64,000 nucleotides of DNA. Origin: Kryptolebias marmoratus. Lineage: Eukaryota; Chordata; Actinopteri; Cyprinodontiformes; Rivulidae. The notes below the pieces were generated by a model that ran no database searches, was not told the DNA's origin, and saw only the letters and a program-made list of their open reading frames with translations. Positions 11,546 to 22,875 of this stretch are shown here, piece by piece. The position numbers and the translations under genes are program-made. The stretch spans positions 25,171,522 through 25,235,521 of the forward strand of contig NC_051438.1 of assembly GCF_001649575.2 (NCBI RefSeq), written 5' to 3'. How positions within the stretch are numbered: position 1 is the first letter of the stretch; each line of letters begins with the position of its first letter.

Positions 11546-13926
11546 ACAATCTTCCTACACAATCTAAACTTTAGGAGCCCCCTGGACTTTGCCTTACACT
11601 CTCTCCAAATATTACAAATAAAAATAAATAAATAAAAGGGATACCTCACACAAAACCTACAGGTAGGGGGGAAGGGTTATTTGACTGCAGATATATTAGG
11701 AGATGAGATGTGGAATCTCTTCTAGAATCAAACTAAATAAATGTTGAATAAATTGCCTTCTATTTAAAATATTTCTTATGCTAAACAATTTTTGGAGTAC
11801 AGTATCAGCAAAAACTTAATTTCATCATCTTTAGTAATCATATTATTATTATTTTAGGATAAAACTATCTGAGCTTCTGTTTCCTTGAAGACAAACAGCT
11901 CAGACAAACTATAAATACCTTTCAGTAAAATTCAATCCAATTACTTTCATTGAGATTGGATTACTATATTTTTGTTCTTAAATGTCTGATGTGTCTGCAT
12001 TTATTTTTGATCAGAGGCTCAATATTTCTGGGCGTGGACGAATCCACTCTTGTCTAAATATGTGAAGATATAATCTGACATTCTTCATTGTTGTCTCGCT
12101 TTTTTCTTGCCCCCAAAATATGCTTTTAAATTCAAATGTGATTCTGAACTGTTTTAATTGAAAACGTGTTTGTGTGGATGTTTCAAAGGGTTTTTATCCG
12201 TCTATGTCACAGTTAAAAATTCTTCTCCTGCGAAGGACTTGAGACTGAATCATCTTTTCATTTAGTATCACTCAGCGTTGTCCCTCAGCCGGGCTCATAG
12301 TCAGCACAATGGGTTCAGTGCAGCAGTCCTGACCTTCCGCTCACCAAGCACACATCCTGTCTGAATCAGTCATCTGTTTTTTTCTTTTTTATTAATGTTT
12401 TATTTGCTTTAGTGAATGATGAGGACTATGTGTAGTTCTGACTATGCTGTTTAGCAACATTTAATAATGGAGACCAGTGCTGTTTTATTAAATGTATTTT
12501 CATCAGTCATAAAGTTGATTTTATGTTGGACCCTTTACACCGAACAACGACTTTAACATATCATTTCTATTAAAAACAGAAACCTTTATGTACAAATTCA
12601 AAGCAAGGATGCATAAATAATGTGTTCATTTTTAAAGCTTTCAGCTAGTTCTTCTTTTATTGACAGTATGACTCCTCCCGTGTTGCCTATGTTAAGGGGC
12701 TACAGTTCATCTTTGACCTGCTCCCATTTTTGTGAAGTCTGAGAAGCCGGTGTCCTACTTTATGAGTTTAGTGTCCTTTAGCCTTGAAACCGTGATGCAA
12801 GCGCTGTAACAAAATGTGACACAGACAGGATTTTTCTCACTAGAGTGTCACTAATGAACAAAGTTCTATAATAAGGTTTGCAGGGAGGGAATCTCATACA
12901 TATAAAAATACCCTTTTATCTAAATGTTTTAGTTATAAAATGATAATATTTTTGTGATGCAATATTTAAGTAATATATGAGATTAGGTGAAGCCTACCTT
13001 ATAAAAACAATCCAAACTCCTATAAAGTTCCAAGCAAGTAAGACTTAAGTCGCTTCTTGTAATTGTAACTTTTTGGACAAAGAAAGAAGTCAAAAAAATA
13101 ATAACTACCAATGGCTTCATGGAAAATCTTGTCTTTACAAGTTTCAGCAGCTGAGAGCCAACAGGTTGCATTGTTATCAAAGCATTATGTTGTATTTTTT
13201 TGGTTTGTTTGTTTGTTTGTTTGTTTGACAATAACTACTCAGGTAAGGCAGATGACACATAGCTGGAGCATTGTTACAAAATCAATACATGTGTCCTCCT
13301 CTTTTATTCATCTGTTAAATGGTTTCTGAACAAAAGAATTGTATACCTGACATGAAACGTTTAGGAGAAGCAAACGCTACAAAAAAAAGAAAAAAAAAGC
13401 TATGTACCGTTCCATGTCGGAGCCTTAAAGTTGAGCATTTTCTCCTATTTTTCCTAACACCTCTATCTGAAGCTTTTATGTGCTGTAGCTCATGGTAAGG
13501 TTTGTGTGAAATGATGAGCACTGGGGGTGCAATACAAAGTGTCAGTACAAGATGATAGCATTCAAACTACACTTCACTTTTTCTTTAAAGGAGATTGACA
13601 TCTCAGAATTATCACCAACACTGCTGTGACAATTTGTAAAAGGTATGTTGTTTACCTGAGATCTCTTTAGATTATCTGCATGCAATCTGGCAAGTAACAA
13701 TCACTCACAATTCCATACCTTTTTTTCTTTTGTGTTTTGTCAGCCTATAAGAAATCTTTTATGCTTGTTTGGTATATCTCAATATACCAATTTCTTGAAA
13801 ACTTTGACGGGAGCTTGTCTAAACCTAACACCTATGACAGGTGTGTCCTCAAAAGTTGTCTTATTTATTCTATTTATGTTTGTGGAAAATTACATGTTTT
13901 CTCCGACAATCTCTCAATGTGGTACG
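11546..13926. other. AT-rich stretch; (GTTT)n only
   Basis: No gene is supported. A GTTT array lies at 13203-13228. The part at 12230-12360 is less AT-rich and free of low-complexity sequence, as conserved non-coding DNA often is, but this is not tested. Confidence 0.5.
13203..13228. repeat. (GTTT)n microsatellite
   Basis: About six GTTT units in a row. Confidence 0.95.
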
Positions 13927-14366
13927 CATGCACCGGATACACCTGCTTCTTCATGCAATTATGCAATTAGCCAGTCATGTGCCTGCAGTGCAGTGAATAC
14001 AATCATGTGGATAAAAGTCAGGAGCTTCAGATAGTGTGTACAGCAAACATCGGAATGGGGGGAAAAGGATTTTAGAAGCATTGACATGATTGTCTCTGTC
14101 AGGTGGGTTGGTATGACTAATAATAAAAACACTGATTTCCTGGGGCTTTTATGCACAGCAATTAGAATTTAACGATGAAGAAATAAAAGCAAAAAGAGGA
14201 GCCAGTAAAGTTCTGAAGACACATTTTGTCGATGAGCAGTTAAAGGACAGTCAAACGGGTTCTCAGATTCAGGCGCAGATAGCCAGTCTTTAGAGATGTG
14301 AGACTCCAAAAAATATCAATGGACAGCACATCAAACTCTGAGGTTCAATAAAGTGACCACTCATGT
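13927..14366 (+). mobile_element. Tc1-like transposon relic, deleted and decayed
   Basis: The segment follows a common fish Tc1-like element block by block: TACACCTGCTTCTTCATGC, the 'ccagtcatgtgcctgcagtg' block, 'ggtcaggagcttcag'-like sequence, the ATG region near 14050 (MGGK...), then a transposase N-terminal segment in which DMIVSVRWVG can be read after frame changes, and further blocks to about 14290. The right end is AATAAAGTGACCACTCATGT (14347-14366), matching that family's terminal repeat. Left terminal repeat is badly worn (CATGCACCGGATACACC). The catalytic DDE region is missing and stops and frameshifts occur, so the copy is inactive and much older than the Tc1-like copy at 63 kb. Confidence 0.75.
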
Positions 14367-14600
14367 TTAAATTGGATTCCTATTTTTTTTTTTTTTCGGT
14401 AAAGAAATATTGATCTGAGGTTATATGTGGAAGCAGTGGCTGAAGCTTTCATAGAATTTAACATCAATAAATTCAGCTTAACCTGTCTATGTGCATAACC
14501 TAAGCTGATGGCAGTGATAGAGCAGGGTTTTATTTTATTTTATTTTATTTTTTTCTTGAGCTCCTTTATGCCAATATGTTTGTTTAATGTCACAGACTAT
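14367..14600. other. Spacer with poly-T and (TTTTA)n
   Basis: The short spacer between the Tc1-like relic and repeat B copy 2 has a T run at 14382-14396 and a TTTTA array at 14528-14553. Confidence 0.8.
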
Positions 14601-14695
14601 TTGAATATTGCTGCTGAATGCTTAGATATACCATGGAATTTAAAAGCTACATCCATATAACATAGAGCTTTGTGACATTTAGGACACAGCTCAAG

Positions 14696-14758
<63 letters not shown>

Positions 14759-15167
14759 GTAAGTCTACAAATAAGACAGAAGTTCAGTGGCTTCTTCTGT
14801 CACCAGCTGCAATCATGTATACCTGTGGACTCTGAAAGAACAGGAAATTTGCAGCAAGGATATATGCTGATAAAAGTCTGCAAGAAACGTGTGATGCAAT
14901 CATGTCAGCACAGATTGGCTTTTCAAAGGAACATTTTCAGCATCTTGTTCCATTCATGTTGCAAAGAATATCCTAAAATCAGAAGTTTATTAAATTGATT
15001 TTGATATTGTGAGGAAAATAAAAGCATCCACCAGAGAAAAAGAGACGTAATGGAGTTTAAATTTTATTCACTAAACATTTGCCCGAGACAGGCTGTTTTT
15101 TTACTTTTATGAGCATCGGTCAAGTGGGTTATTTCTGAGATCTGATCAAATATCACAAGGATGCTGA
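14601..15167 (+). repeat. Repeat B, copy 2
   Basis: This is the second copy of the two-block repeat seen at 9071-9826, in the same orientation and 5.3 kb downstream. Its first block is 14601-14684 and the second 14779-15165, the latter differing from copy 1 at roughly 20 of 385 positions by eye. Between the blocks lies a 62-bp ATT array. The 73-codon frame ends in the same TGA (about 14996-14998). The sharp end of similarity at about 15165 (9826 in copy 1) may mark the element's right end. Confidence 0.8.
14697..14758. repeat. (ATT)n microsatellite, 62 bp
   Basis: About 20 uninterrupted ATT units. It lies inside repeat B copy 2 at the position where copy 1 has short TAG arrays. Confidence 0.98.
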
Positions 15168-15255
15168 ATGGGTGTTTTAACCATTACACCAGCAGAAAGC
15201 AGGGGTTCAGTGTCTTGCACAAGGACACCTACATGTTGTAGGGAAACCGGGATAG
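15168..15255. repeat. Fragment of common fish repeat
   Basis: The motifs AACCATTACACCAGC, CAGTGTCTTGCACAAGGACAC and GGGAAACCGGGATAG appear in this order in a very common teleost dispersed repeat. Only this short piece remains, directly abutting repeat B copy 2. Confidence 0.5.
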
Positions 15256-15654
15256 TTCAATTATTTTCACACACAGTCGATGTTGGACAAATGGCTCCAA
15301 AGATTAGGTGGAAGTTTTACCTGTAATGTATTTGTGGCAGAACATACCCCAAACCCCAAAATCAGTATCTGTATTGATGCCAACTGAACACCAGTAATTC
15401 TTAAAGTAATCTCAAACTTTGCAGTTTTACTGTTTGTATAAAGCAATAGCATTGTTTAAATATTTCTTTGCATTTTTTACTCCAGGTTATTTGACTTTCA
15501 TTGTTGTTGATGTTTTCTCACTTGTTTACATATTTTCTAGTCAAAAAAAAAATATTGTCAAACAAAATTTGGCAGAGGTAGAGCTTAGATCATTGGTCAT
15601 AACAACAAAATGCAATTTTTTGTTTGTTGTATTGATTTGTTTTGTGCTTTTACA

Positions 15655-15728
15655 TTTTATTTCATTGCACTTTGAACCACCTTGTTGCTGAAAAGTGGTA
15701 TATAAATAAATTTAACTTGACTTGACTA
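15655..15728 (+). mobile_element. L2/Jockey-type LINE 3' tail
   Basis: GCACTTTGAACCACCTTG, GCTGAAAAGTGGTATATAAA and a short ACTTG tail give a second copy of the LINE 3' end found at 11441-11545. The tails differ (ACTTG against ACTTC), as expected for independent insertions. No coding sequence remains. Confidence 0.7.
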
Positions 15729-18700
15729 AATGTCAGGCAGAAAACAGAGTTTAATACACTAAGCTGGTATCATATGTAAAGCATTAGTTAATATACTTTG
15801 TTCAGATCATTTAAATGGAAAACATGCAGACTTACATGAGGTCGTGCAAGGCACTGACAGTCTGCACATTTTTAAATAATTGCCATAATGGTTAGTTTTA
15901 GTGACTTGCTTTTATTATTCTGTAAAATTTTGTTTTACATTCATGTCTATCTAGACCTGCATATGCAGTAAAGACTAATGAAACATAATTAACTTTGAGA
16001 ATGACTTTGAGAAACAGTTACTTTACCATACATTGGTATTTTTGTGATTTCATAAGATTCTTCTTTTAAGAATACAGGAGAGGGTTATACATTTGAAGTA
16101 AAACCAGATTCTAAACCAGTAGTTGTGCCAGCCTAACTAGTTTAAGTACTTTGCTCCAACCAGTCAGCACTTCAAACGCTAAACTAACAGTGTTTTCACA
16201 CCCTGACACTGCAGGTTCTCTGCAAAATGTACAAATAATTCAGTTTAGATTCATCTGCAATGGCTTTTTTACACATATCCTTCATGGCAGGGCAGTCTCT
16301 TTTTGAAATGTGGAGCATGGCATGAAGGGAGTACAGGAGAATGTCCTAGAGTGCACTGAAAGTAAGGCATGATTTGTGCAGTCAAAGAAAAATATATTTT
16401 CTTAGATTTTTAAAAGTATGACTAAGGCTCTGACAGCAAGCGTCTCCAGGTGATCAGAAGTGCTGACACACTTTGAACCAATTTCAAAACAACTTCTTAG
16501 CGTCCAATAAATTTGTAGATACAGTACCTGGGTATATTATTTTGTAATCATTTCCTTAATTGGTGTAGTATTTTCATATACATTATCGTTTAACTCCGAA
16601 GTTGTTTTTGTTTTGTTTTGTTTTGTTTAGTTTTTATCAGTAGCTTACAGAGGTAGGATTTTACTCAAGTAAAAGTATCATTATGTGGGATTTGTTTTAT
16701 CCAATAAAAGTACAAACGTACAAAAGCACTACTAATTAGATTAAGTAAAAAAAAAATACTTATGCCCTCCACTCAACTTGTAGCTGACAACTTATTTACA
16801 GATCTGTTACAACCAGAGACAGAGAAAAACATTGTGAAATCACTGAAACTTTGCATCTTCCTGAGTTTTAGTTCAGATTTAAAAATGCACAGTTTATATA
16901 TCGTGTGTTGTATTGTACATGCTGAAATAAAGCTCTACTCAGAGACCTTACAGGGGTGTTAGTATGAGCTTGTCAGTCCTTTACATTTGAGTGCCTCACC
17001 TCCACACCACCTTTGAAAATGTTTGGGGCTGTAAAATAAAATTACTTGAAACTGTCCCTCAGACGATTCCATCGTCACTCCTCCTACTTGCTTAAACTAG
17101 AAGACAATGTTTGTTGTTTTTGTCAAGTTTTACTGCAGTTATTATGATGCTGAAACATAATAAGTTTGTAAAAGCTAGAAGTTTCAGACAAAGTAAAATG
17201 CAAATTAAAATTTAAAAAATGTATAAACAAGAAAAGCAGAAACAAGGACGGCTGCTCTGACAAGTAGATAAAACAAAGTTATTAATATTTTTTAACCTGC
17301 AAATGATTTCCATTCATATTCATGTTGCAATGACAGCCAAACCACAGACAAATGTGCTGAGAATTGCCCTGAACAAAGCATTCACTGCAGACAGCAGTTT
17401 TTATCAAACTTTCTCAACCTGTGGAACCATACTTCAATTCTGAAGTATTCGGTGCTCATAAAACTTGTGAAAAGACATGTGACAGACTAGTCAGAGTATC
17501 TGCATTTACATTTAGAATGTCATCCTATTTGAAGGCTTGTAGGGAAGCTTCCTCAACAGCTTTGACTTTGTGACTTGAGAAAAAAAAAAAACCTTCTGCC
17601 CAATGGCCACAGTCCAAGTCAAAGCAGTCAGTTATCGCCTGTAACAGTGTGTGAGGATTATCACCTGATAGTTCAGCAGGAAGTACCTTTAAGCCCCCCA
17701 GGAGACTTACTATGACCCTTACAAGTGTTGTACACAGCAGAAAAGAACATGTCACTTTACACTGAATGTAGAAAGCAGAAAATCATAACTGTGAGGCTGT
17801 GTGTGTGTACTTGAGCGAGATGAGAGAGGTCAAAAGAGCACAAAAAGAAACTGCTGTACTTAAACTAACATAATGAGAAATGCACTGCGGTGCAAAGTTA
17901 AAAAAAATAAATAAAAAAAAAACTTTAAACGGTTGTTTTGTGAGTAGCCTTGATTTTCACTTCACAGTATCCTCTATTTTGATAAGTTTTAAACAAAGAA
18001 AATATTCAGATAACTTGAAGAGAGGGGGCAGGTCAGCATTTAGAGTGAAGGCAGCTTCTTACAGAGCAGACATTTCTGTCAGATTGCCTTTTTTTTCTTT
18101 TTAAGCAGAAATTAGCTCATCTAAGGATTAGTACAAATGACTTCTTTTTTCCATCAGTTCACGTCATACTACAGAAAATTATTTGCAAACAAATGTCCGA
18201 AAATGTATACATTTCAAATGTGATTAAATCTCTTCTCTTATATTTATAAACTTATTGAAAGAGATTATTTGTATAAAATATGGCCAATCAGCTGGCCACA
18301 CTGAGATACTTTACTCTTTTAGTCAAGGATGGGTACTATATATTTGTAAGAGTTTAAAGACTTAAATTGCACACGGTTTTGTCTATAAGATCTAAAAAAA
18401 TAGAATCATAAAGACATCAAATGACTATGTTTTTCAGCGTTTGATCTACAGTCTCCTAAAGGAAGTGGGTATTTTTTCAGATATGTTATCTCTGGCTCTC
18501 TGCACAGTCTTATTCTTTTCCTTTCTTTGAGCTATGTCAGGTGTCACATCTTCAGCTCTTTCAGGATGTAATCTTTGTGAATCTGCAGCTCCTACACTAT
18601 CTTCATCTTTGAAAAAAAATATCTGTCACTAGTTCTATCTTTTTATTTCTAATTCTACTTTTTCTTGTTACAGTTCATTATCACTGCCACTTGCATCTTT

Positions 18701-18960
18701 GTCACATGTTTTAGATAATTTGGCACTTTTTTTAAGCCAGTTTCAGTTTCATTGTGCATTACAGTTGTGTAAAATTAAAAGACACCAACTAATGCTGACA
18801 TCATGAAAATAATATGATAAAACGCTGAAGTTATTTATTTTATTTTATTTATGGGGTTTTTATTTAAAGTTACCAACAACTTGAATTGTTGCTAAAATAT
18901 AACAAGTCACTCATCTAATTGACTGGACAGGGGATTAATTAATATTTCTTAGAAGTGTAA
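15729..18960. other. AT-rich stretch; minor repeats
   Basis: No gene is supported. It has a TTTTG array (16605-16629), and next to it a segment at about 16650-16730 with CTCAAGTAAAAGTATC, a motif common in a dispersed fish repeat (weak). Open frames up to 76 codons match nothing known. The part at 18440-18740 is pyrimidine-rich. Confidence 0.5.
16605..16629. repeat. (TTTTG)n microsatellite
   Basis: Five pentanucleotide units. Confidence 0.95.
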
Positions 18961-18962
18961 AA

Positions 18963-18998
18963 CAGGTGGCGTGGTGATGTGGTGGTTAGTGTGAATAC
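18963..18998 (+). repeat. Fragment of common fish repeat
   Basis: The 36-bp piece with TGGCGTGGTGATGTGGTGG and TTAGTG resembles the head of an abundant teleost repeat that normally continues into a tRNA-like GGTTCGAATCC box. That box is missing here, so this is only a stub. Confidence 0.4.
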
Positions 18999-19000
18999 CT

Positions 19001-20330
19001 TAAAGTGACCCAGAACAAGCAAGCCAATCAATGAAAGGACTAATAAATTAATAAATAAGATTATAACCTTATTTTTCTCTGTAGCAACTGGTGTTGCATG
19101 TGTATCTGACTGTGTAAAGACACAGGTTACAGAAAAAAAAAGGGAATTAGTTTCTGGTGCATGACGCATTATGACTTTCTATTCCGGTAAAATGACAGGG
19201 ATGACAATGAACATCATAATGCAACTTTTATCCCACCGACAGTCATTGTGTGAAGATACATTTACAGAGATTGGATTCTGCTTGCATTTCAAACAAGTCA
19301 TCACAGGTGTAGCAAGATGCGGTCAGATACAGAATGCAAATGGGATATGTTTATAGTGGATGCAATTCACCTGCAATTTGCATGCAACAGGAAAAGAAGA
19401 AACATGGTGATGAGTGATGCACGTCATTTGGGTCATTTAGGCTCAAATGTAGACATGAAGTAAGATGCAATCTCATTCAATAAAACCTTCAGAATGATGT
19501 CGAGAATAGCAAAATTAAAATGGTATGCCACCGTCATTTAAATTCTCCTTCATGTGAGAATATTAATGTGGCTGTTTGTGAGATTTTAGGAGAAATTCTG
19601 AAAAGAACACATGAGAAGACAAAAGCAGCTGCACAAAAATGTTGCACAAATTTGCACTTTTAAAATATTTTGTTTTTTCACAAAAAATTCTCAAACTGTT
19701 TTGCACGAAAAAATGTTGTCTGTGCCTTCATATAACTGATGTCATTTTCCCTTTCTGTCACCACCTAATTCACAAACATTTTGTTTTTAGCAGTAGGATA
19801 GCTGATATCCTTCAATCCTACTTATATATCATCAAACTGCTGAATGCACATGTTAGAAACAGACCAGTGAAAAAAGGCAGATTGTTCAAGGTCCTGTATT
19901 AAATGAGGAATAGATTTTATTTATCAGACTTTGTATTTTACAGCGGCAGGGATACTAAATTTTAAGAGAATACGAAAAGTCTTCATTTTGACTACATCAA
20001 TACATAGATAATGGTGTGCATCAAGTGTTTAATAAACATGGTTTCTAATCACCAGCTCTAAAATCTCTGGTTCTGCAAGTTTATAATATTGGTATCCTGG
20101 GTTTATTTCATGTTAAGCAGTGTTTGAATCCATGTTTTTAAGACTGGTGAGTGATCATGAAATTGATTACCAGTTTTGCTCAGATCTCGTTCTATTTTAA
20201 GAATTGTATTAGCTGTTTTGCTTTTTTATTATGCAAAGGTGGGTAATTTAGTAAAGCTTTAAAGTATATCAATCTATTGTAATCAAATTCACATAGAATG
20301 GCTCCACACTCATCCCTATTACCTAGTCTT
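19001..20330. other. No supported feature
   Basis: AT-rich sequence with open frames of up to 87 codons and no recognisable domain or repeat. Confidence 0.55.
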
Positions 20331-20805
20331 GTTGGCTGACCTTGAAACTTTTATGAAGAGCTGGTTGAGAGTTATTGGATTTGGAGCGTAACCAGAAGAA
20401 TAATGTCAATGTGTTTCCTCTGTAAAGTGGCCAGGCTTAGATATAGAGATGGGATGAGAAGCTCCCTCATTCAGGAAGAACTCATAGTGGAGCTCTTCCT
20501 GAATGCACAGAAAGGAGTCAAGTGAGGTGGTTTGGGAATCTGCTGAGGATCCCTCCTGACTGCCTCCCTTTAAAGGTGTTTCAGGAACACCCTTCTGGGA
20601 GGAGACCTTGGGAAAGACTCAGAATTCACTGGAGGGACGAGATTTCCTTTCTAGCTTGAAAACACCTCATGAGTCCCTTGGTGGAGCTGAAGAGTGTTGG
20701 TCAGAAGAGAGATATTTGGGTTTCCATTCTATGCCTGCTGCCTATAACCTCAGATAAGTGGTGGATGGATGGACGGACAGACGGACGGACAGATGGATGA
20801 ATGGT
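20331..20805 (+). mobile_element. RTE/Rex3-type LINE 3' end
   Basis: This copy is better preserved than the one at 0.56 kb. It covers the last part of the polyprotein: around 20425-20475 a frame gives VARLRYRDGMRSSLIQEEL, then the RWxG region at about 20520, a GRRPRGRP-type region degraded to 'gggaggagaccttgggaaag', and the terminal 'ctcagataagtggtggatgg' running into GGATGGAC tandem units. Several frameshifts and stops make it dead. The length is that of a typical heavily 5'-truncated insertion. Inside it lies a 15-bp inverted repeat that the family does not normally have. Confidence 0.85.
20760..20802. repeat. GGATGGAC-type tetranucleotide tail
   Basis: The LINE tail is degenerate GATG/GACG units, on the strand and at the place expected for the element. 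Confidence 0.9.
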
Positions 20806-20891
20806 TGTTCTGAGTTATGAAATTTGTATATCAATTTACTGGCAAAGCTAGAAGTAATAGTTTAAGCATCAGTTATAACTTGTGTGAACAT

Positions 20892-20894
<3 letters not shown>

Positions 20895-20969
<75 letters not shown>
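20895..20969. repeat. (TA)n microsatellite, 75 bp
   Basis: An uninterrupted AT dinucleotide array; being self-complementary it can extrude as a cruciform. The apparent Ile-Tyr frame across it is an artefact. Confidence 0.98.
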
Positions 20970-20972
<3 letters not shown>

Positions 20973-22379
20973 TATACATAAATTAATATGGTGTGACAAA
21001 GTGCAGGCAGACAGAGCTGCAAAGTCCAGAGCTGTCATGACAATGTGTGGAATGTGGGGAGTCTGTCAGTTTCCAGTGCCAAATTCTAAAAAAATTCTTT
21101 ATTTAGAGATCTCCAAAATAGTGTTTCCACTCTGGTTACAATGCCATATTTGTAAGCAGATACACAATTAATGTGATAATTCATGAGGATTAAGTGTAAC
21201 ATTACAAAGATCAAAACCCATCAGTTGTCATCATTTCCAGTTTACATTTAGTCATTGAACAAATGCCATTTGTTTACAATATCTATACTTTGCTCTGTTA
21301 GGAGGACTAAAAACAGCTGACATGCCTTCTCTCTTTGCTGCTGCCATGACTGCCAGTGAGATGGACAGCTTTCTCTGTTCATGTGACGTGAGTATATTAT
21401 GTTATGTCAGGGACTTCACAGTTGCTGAGGCGCAGAGGCGTTAATGACGTACAGGAGGTGAGACGCAGGGAGGAAAACCTCCTCACAGGTGGGTGAATGC
21501 ACACTGAATAAATCAATTATCTTGTGTAATTGTTCCTGTTGATTATGTGTAATTAAATAAGGTGGGTAAATAGCTGTGGACAACAAATGAATGTGTAAAC
21601 ATAGTAGTGCCTCTTCTAAAAGCAATGACTGTTCTCTTTCACTTCTGCAGGACATTTCAGATAGACTGCAGAGAGAGGTTGTGTTCAGAGATCACACTGG
21701 TTTAGTCGTCGCCACTTGTTTTAACCACACTGTACCTGTGTGCAGTTACCGTCTTTACTGAAATCACATTAACAAAAAGGGCATTTTCTTTGATTTTTGT
21801 GGTATCTATGGGTCTATCCAAGACAACTACATTTACTACCAGGGTGACAATCTGTTGCTTCAGTTCACATGTGACACTGATGCCAGAGGAAAACCACCAA
21901 ATGTTATTTTATCTCAGTCTCCATTTCTGTGATCAGTCCTTCAATCTGACATTTAGTGAAGTTCCTTTGTTTCTTTTTAGCACAATTTGCTATTGATAAT
22001 TGAACAATAGGTGGCAGCAGGGGCATATTAATAGTTGTTTGCATAATCATTTATGTGAGCTACTGAGGCGGGTAATTGGTCCATGCATATTCACTCAGTT
22101 CCACATTCATTGAAATTTATGAAACAAAAGTGCACAGGATCAGGTGTGGGCAGGGTTTTAGATGTCTAGGTATGTTTTGTGAATATGCTTCAGATTTTTC
22201 AGTATGCAAGCTGTGCAGTGTTTTATACTGGAGACCTCTGTCATCATAATGGACAAGAAACTGGAGATGCTGAGCAGGTTTTCAGGCGTACTGTGGGCCT
22301 CGGTGCACCTAAATTTGCAAAGTTCAACTTTATGACACAAACGTCTTTGAGGTCAAAGTCAGCTTCCAGTGTTTGATGA
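20970..22379. other. Mixed sequence; weak exon-like signals
   Basis: No gene is supported. There is a good acceptor-like sequence (TTCTCTTTCACTTCTGCAG, ending 21650) and a donor-like GGAG|GTGAGA near 21455, but no convincing exon body links them. The part at 21420-21480 has several CpGs, unusual for the region. Confidence 0.4.
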
Positions 22380-22875
22380 ATATTGCCTGCCACAAAAAGT
22401 GAAAAGTAGGTGATAATGTTTTGCCTGTTTCTGCATGTTTGTGTATCTGTCTGTTAGCAAAATATCTCATGAACCACTGGACAACTTTTAATAAAACTTG
22501 CAGAAAATAATAATTGGATGTACATTTACAAATGATAAACTTTTGAAGTCAACCCAATTCAAAATGACCTTAAAAGACACAAAAATAGATATAACTCAGT
22601 CAGTTGTATGGTTATTGACTTAAAATTGGGTGTTGTACTTGGTAAAACTGATCCCCAACACATATTTTGAGAACATTTTTTTTCACAAAATCTGGGTGTA
22701 AAAATTGCTATTAACTATTTGGTGCCACTCTGTTTCTCTGTCAGCAAAATATCTCATGAACCACTGCAAAGATTTTAATGGAATTTTCAAAAATCCATCA
22801 TTGGCTATCTACTACTAATTAAAAAATGGCCACCACAACTAATTGGCGGTGGCAAGTTTTCATTTTAAGCTAATT
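22380..22875 (+). repeat. Repeat A, copy 1
   Basis: The unit opens with a 'ttgcctgccacaaaaagtg' block and a GT-rich spacer, then GTTAGCAAAATATCTCATGA, a 'ttttaataaaacttgcag' block, 'attggatgtacatttac', and a block normally reading CAAGATGGCCACCACA. A second partial unit starts at about 22740 (CAGCAAAATATCTCATGAAC). Three more copies lie at 34.7, 47.7 and 61.2 kb. It is an interspersed fish repeat whose class I do not know; it has no coding capacity. Confidence 0.75.

Noticed and set aside
16650..16730. Possible dispersed repeat with CTCAAGTAAAAGTATC motif
   Set aside because: Only one short motif matches a remembered fish repeat; not enough to list as an element.
18440..18740. Pyrimidine-rich stretch that on the minus strand gives short acidic peptide pieces resembling a transposase N-terminus
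   Set aside because: Too many stops and no motif that survives inspection.
20884..21171. ORF with repeated Ile-Tyr (also 54707-54904)
   Set aside because: Produced by TA microsatellites.
21420..21745. Possible two-exon structure (donor near 21455, acceptor at 21650)
   Set aside because: The acceptor is good but the first exon has no acceptor with a real pyrimidine tract and the second has no donor.
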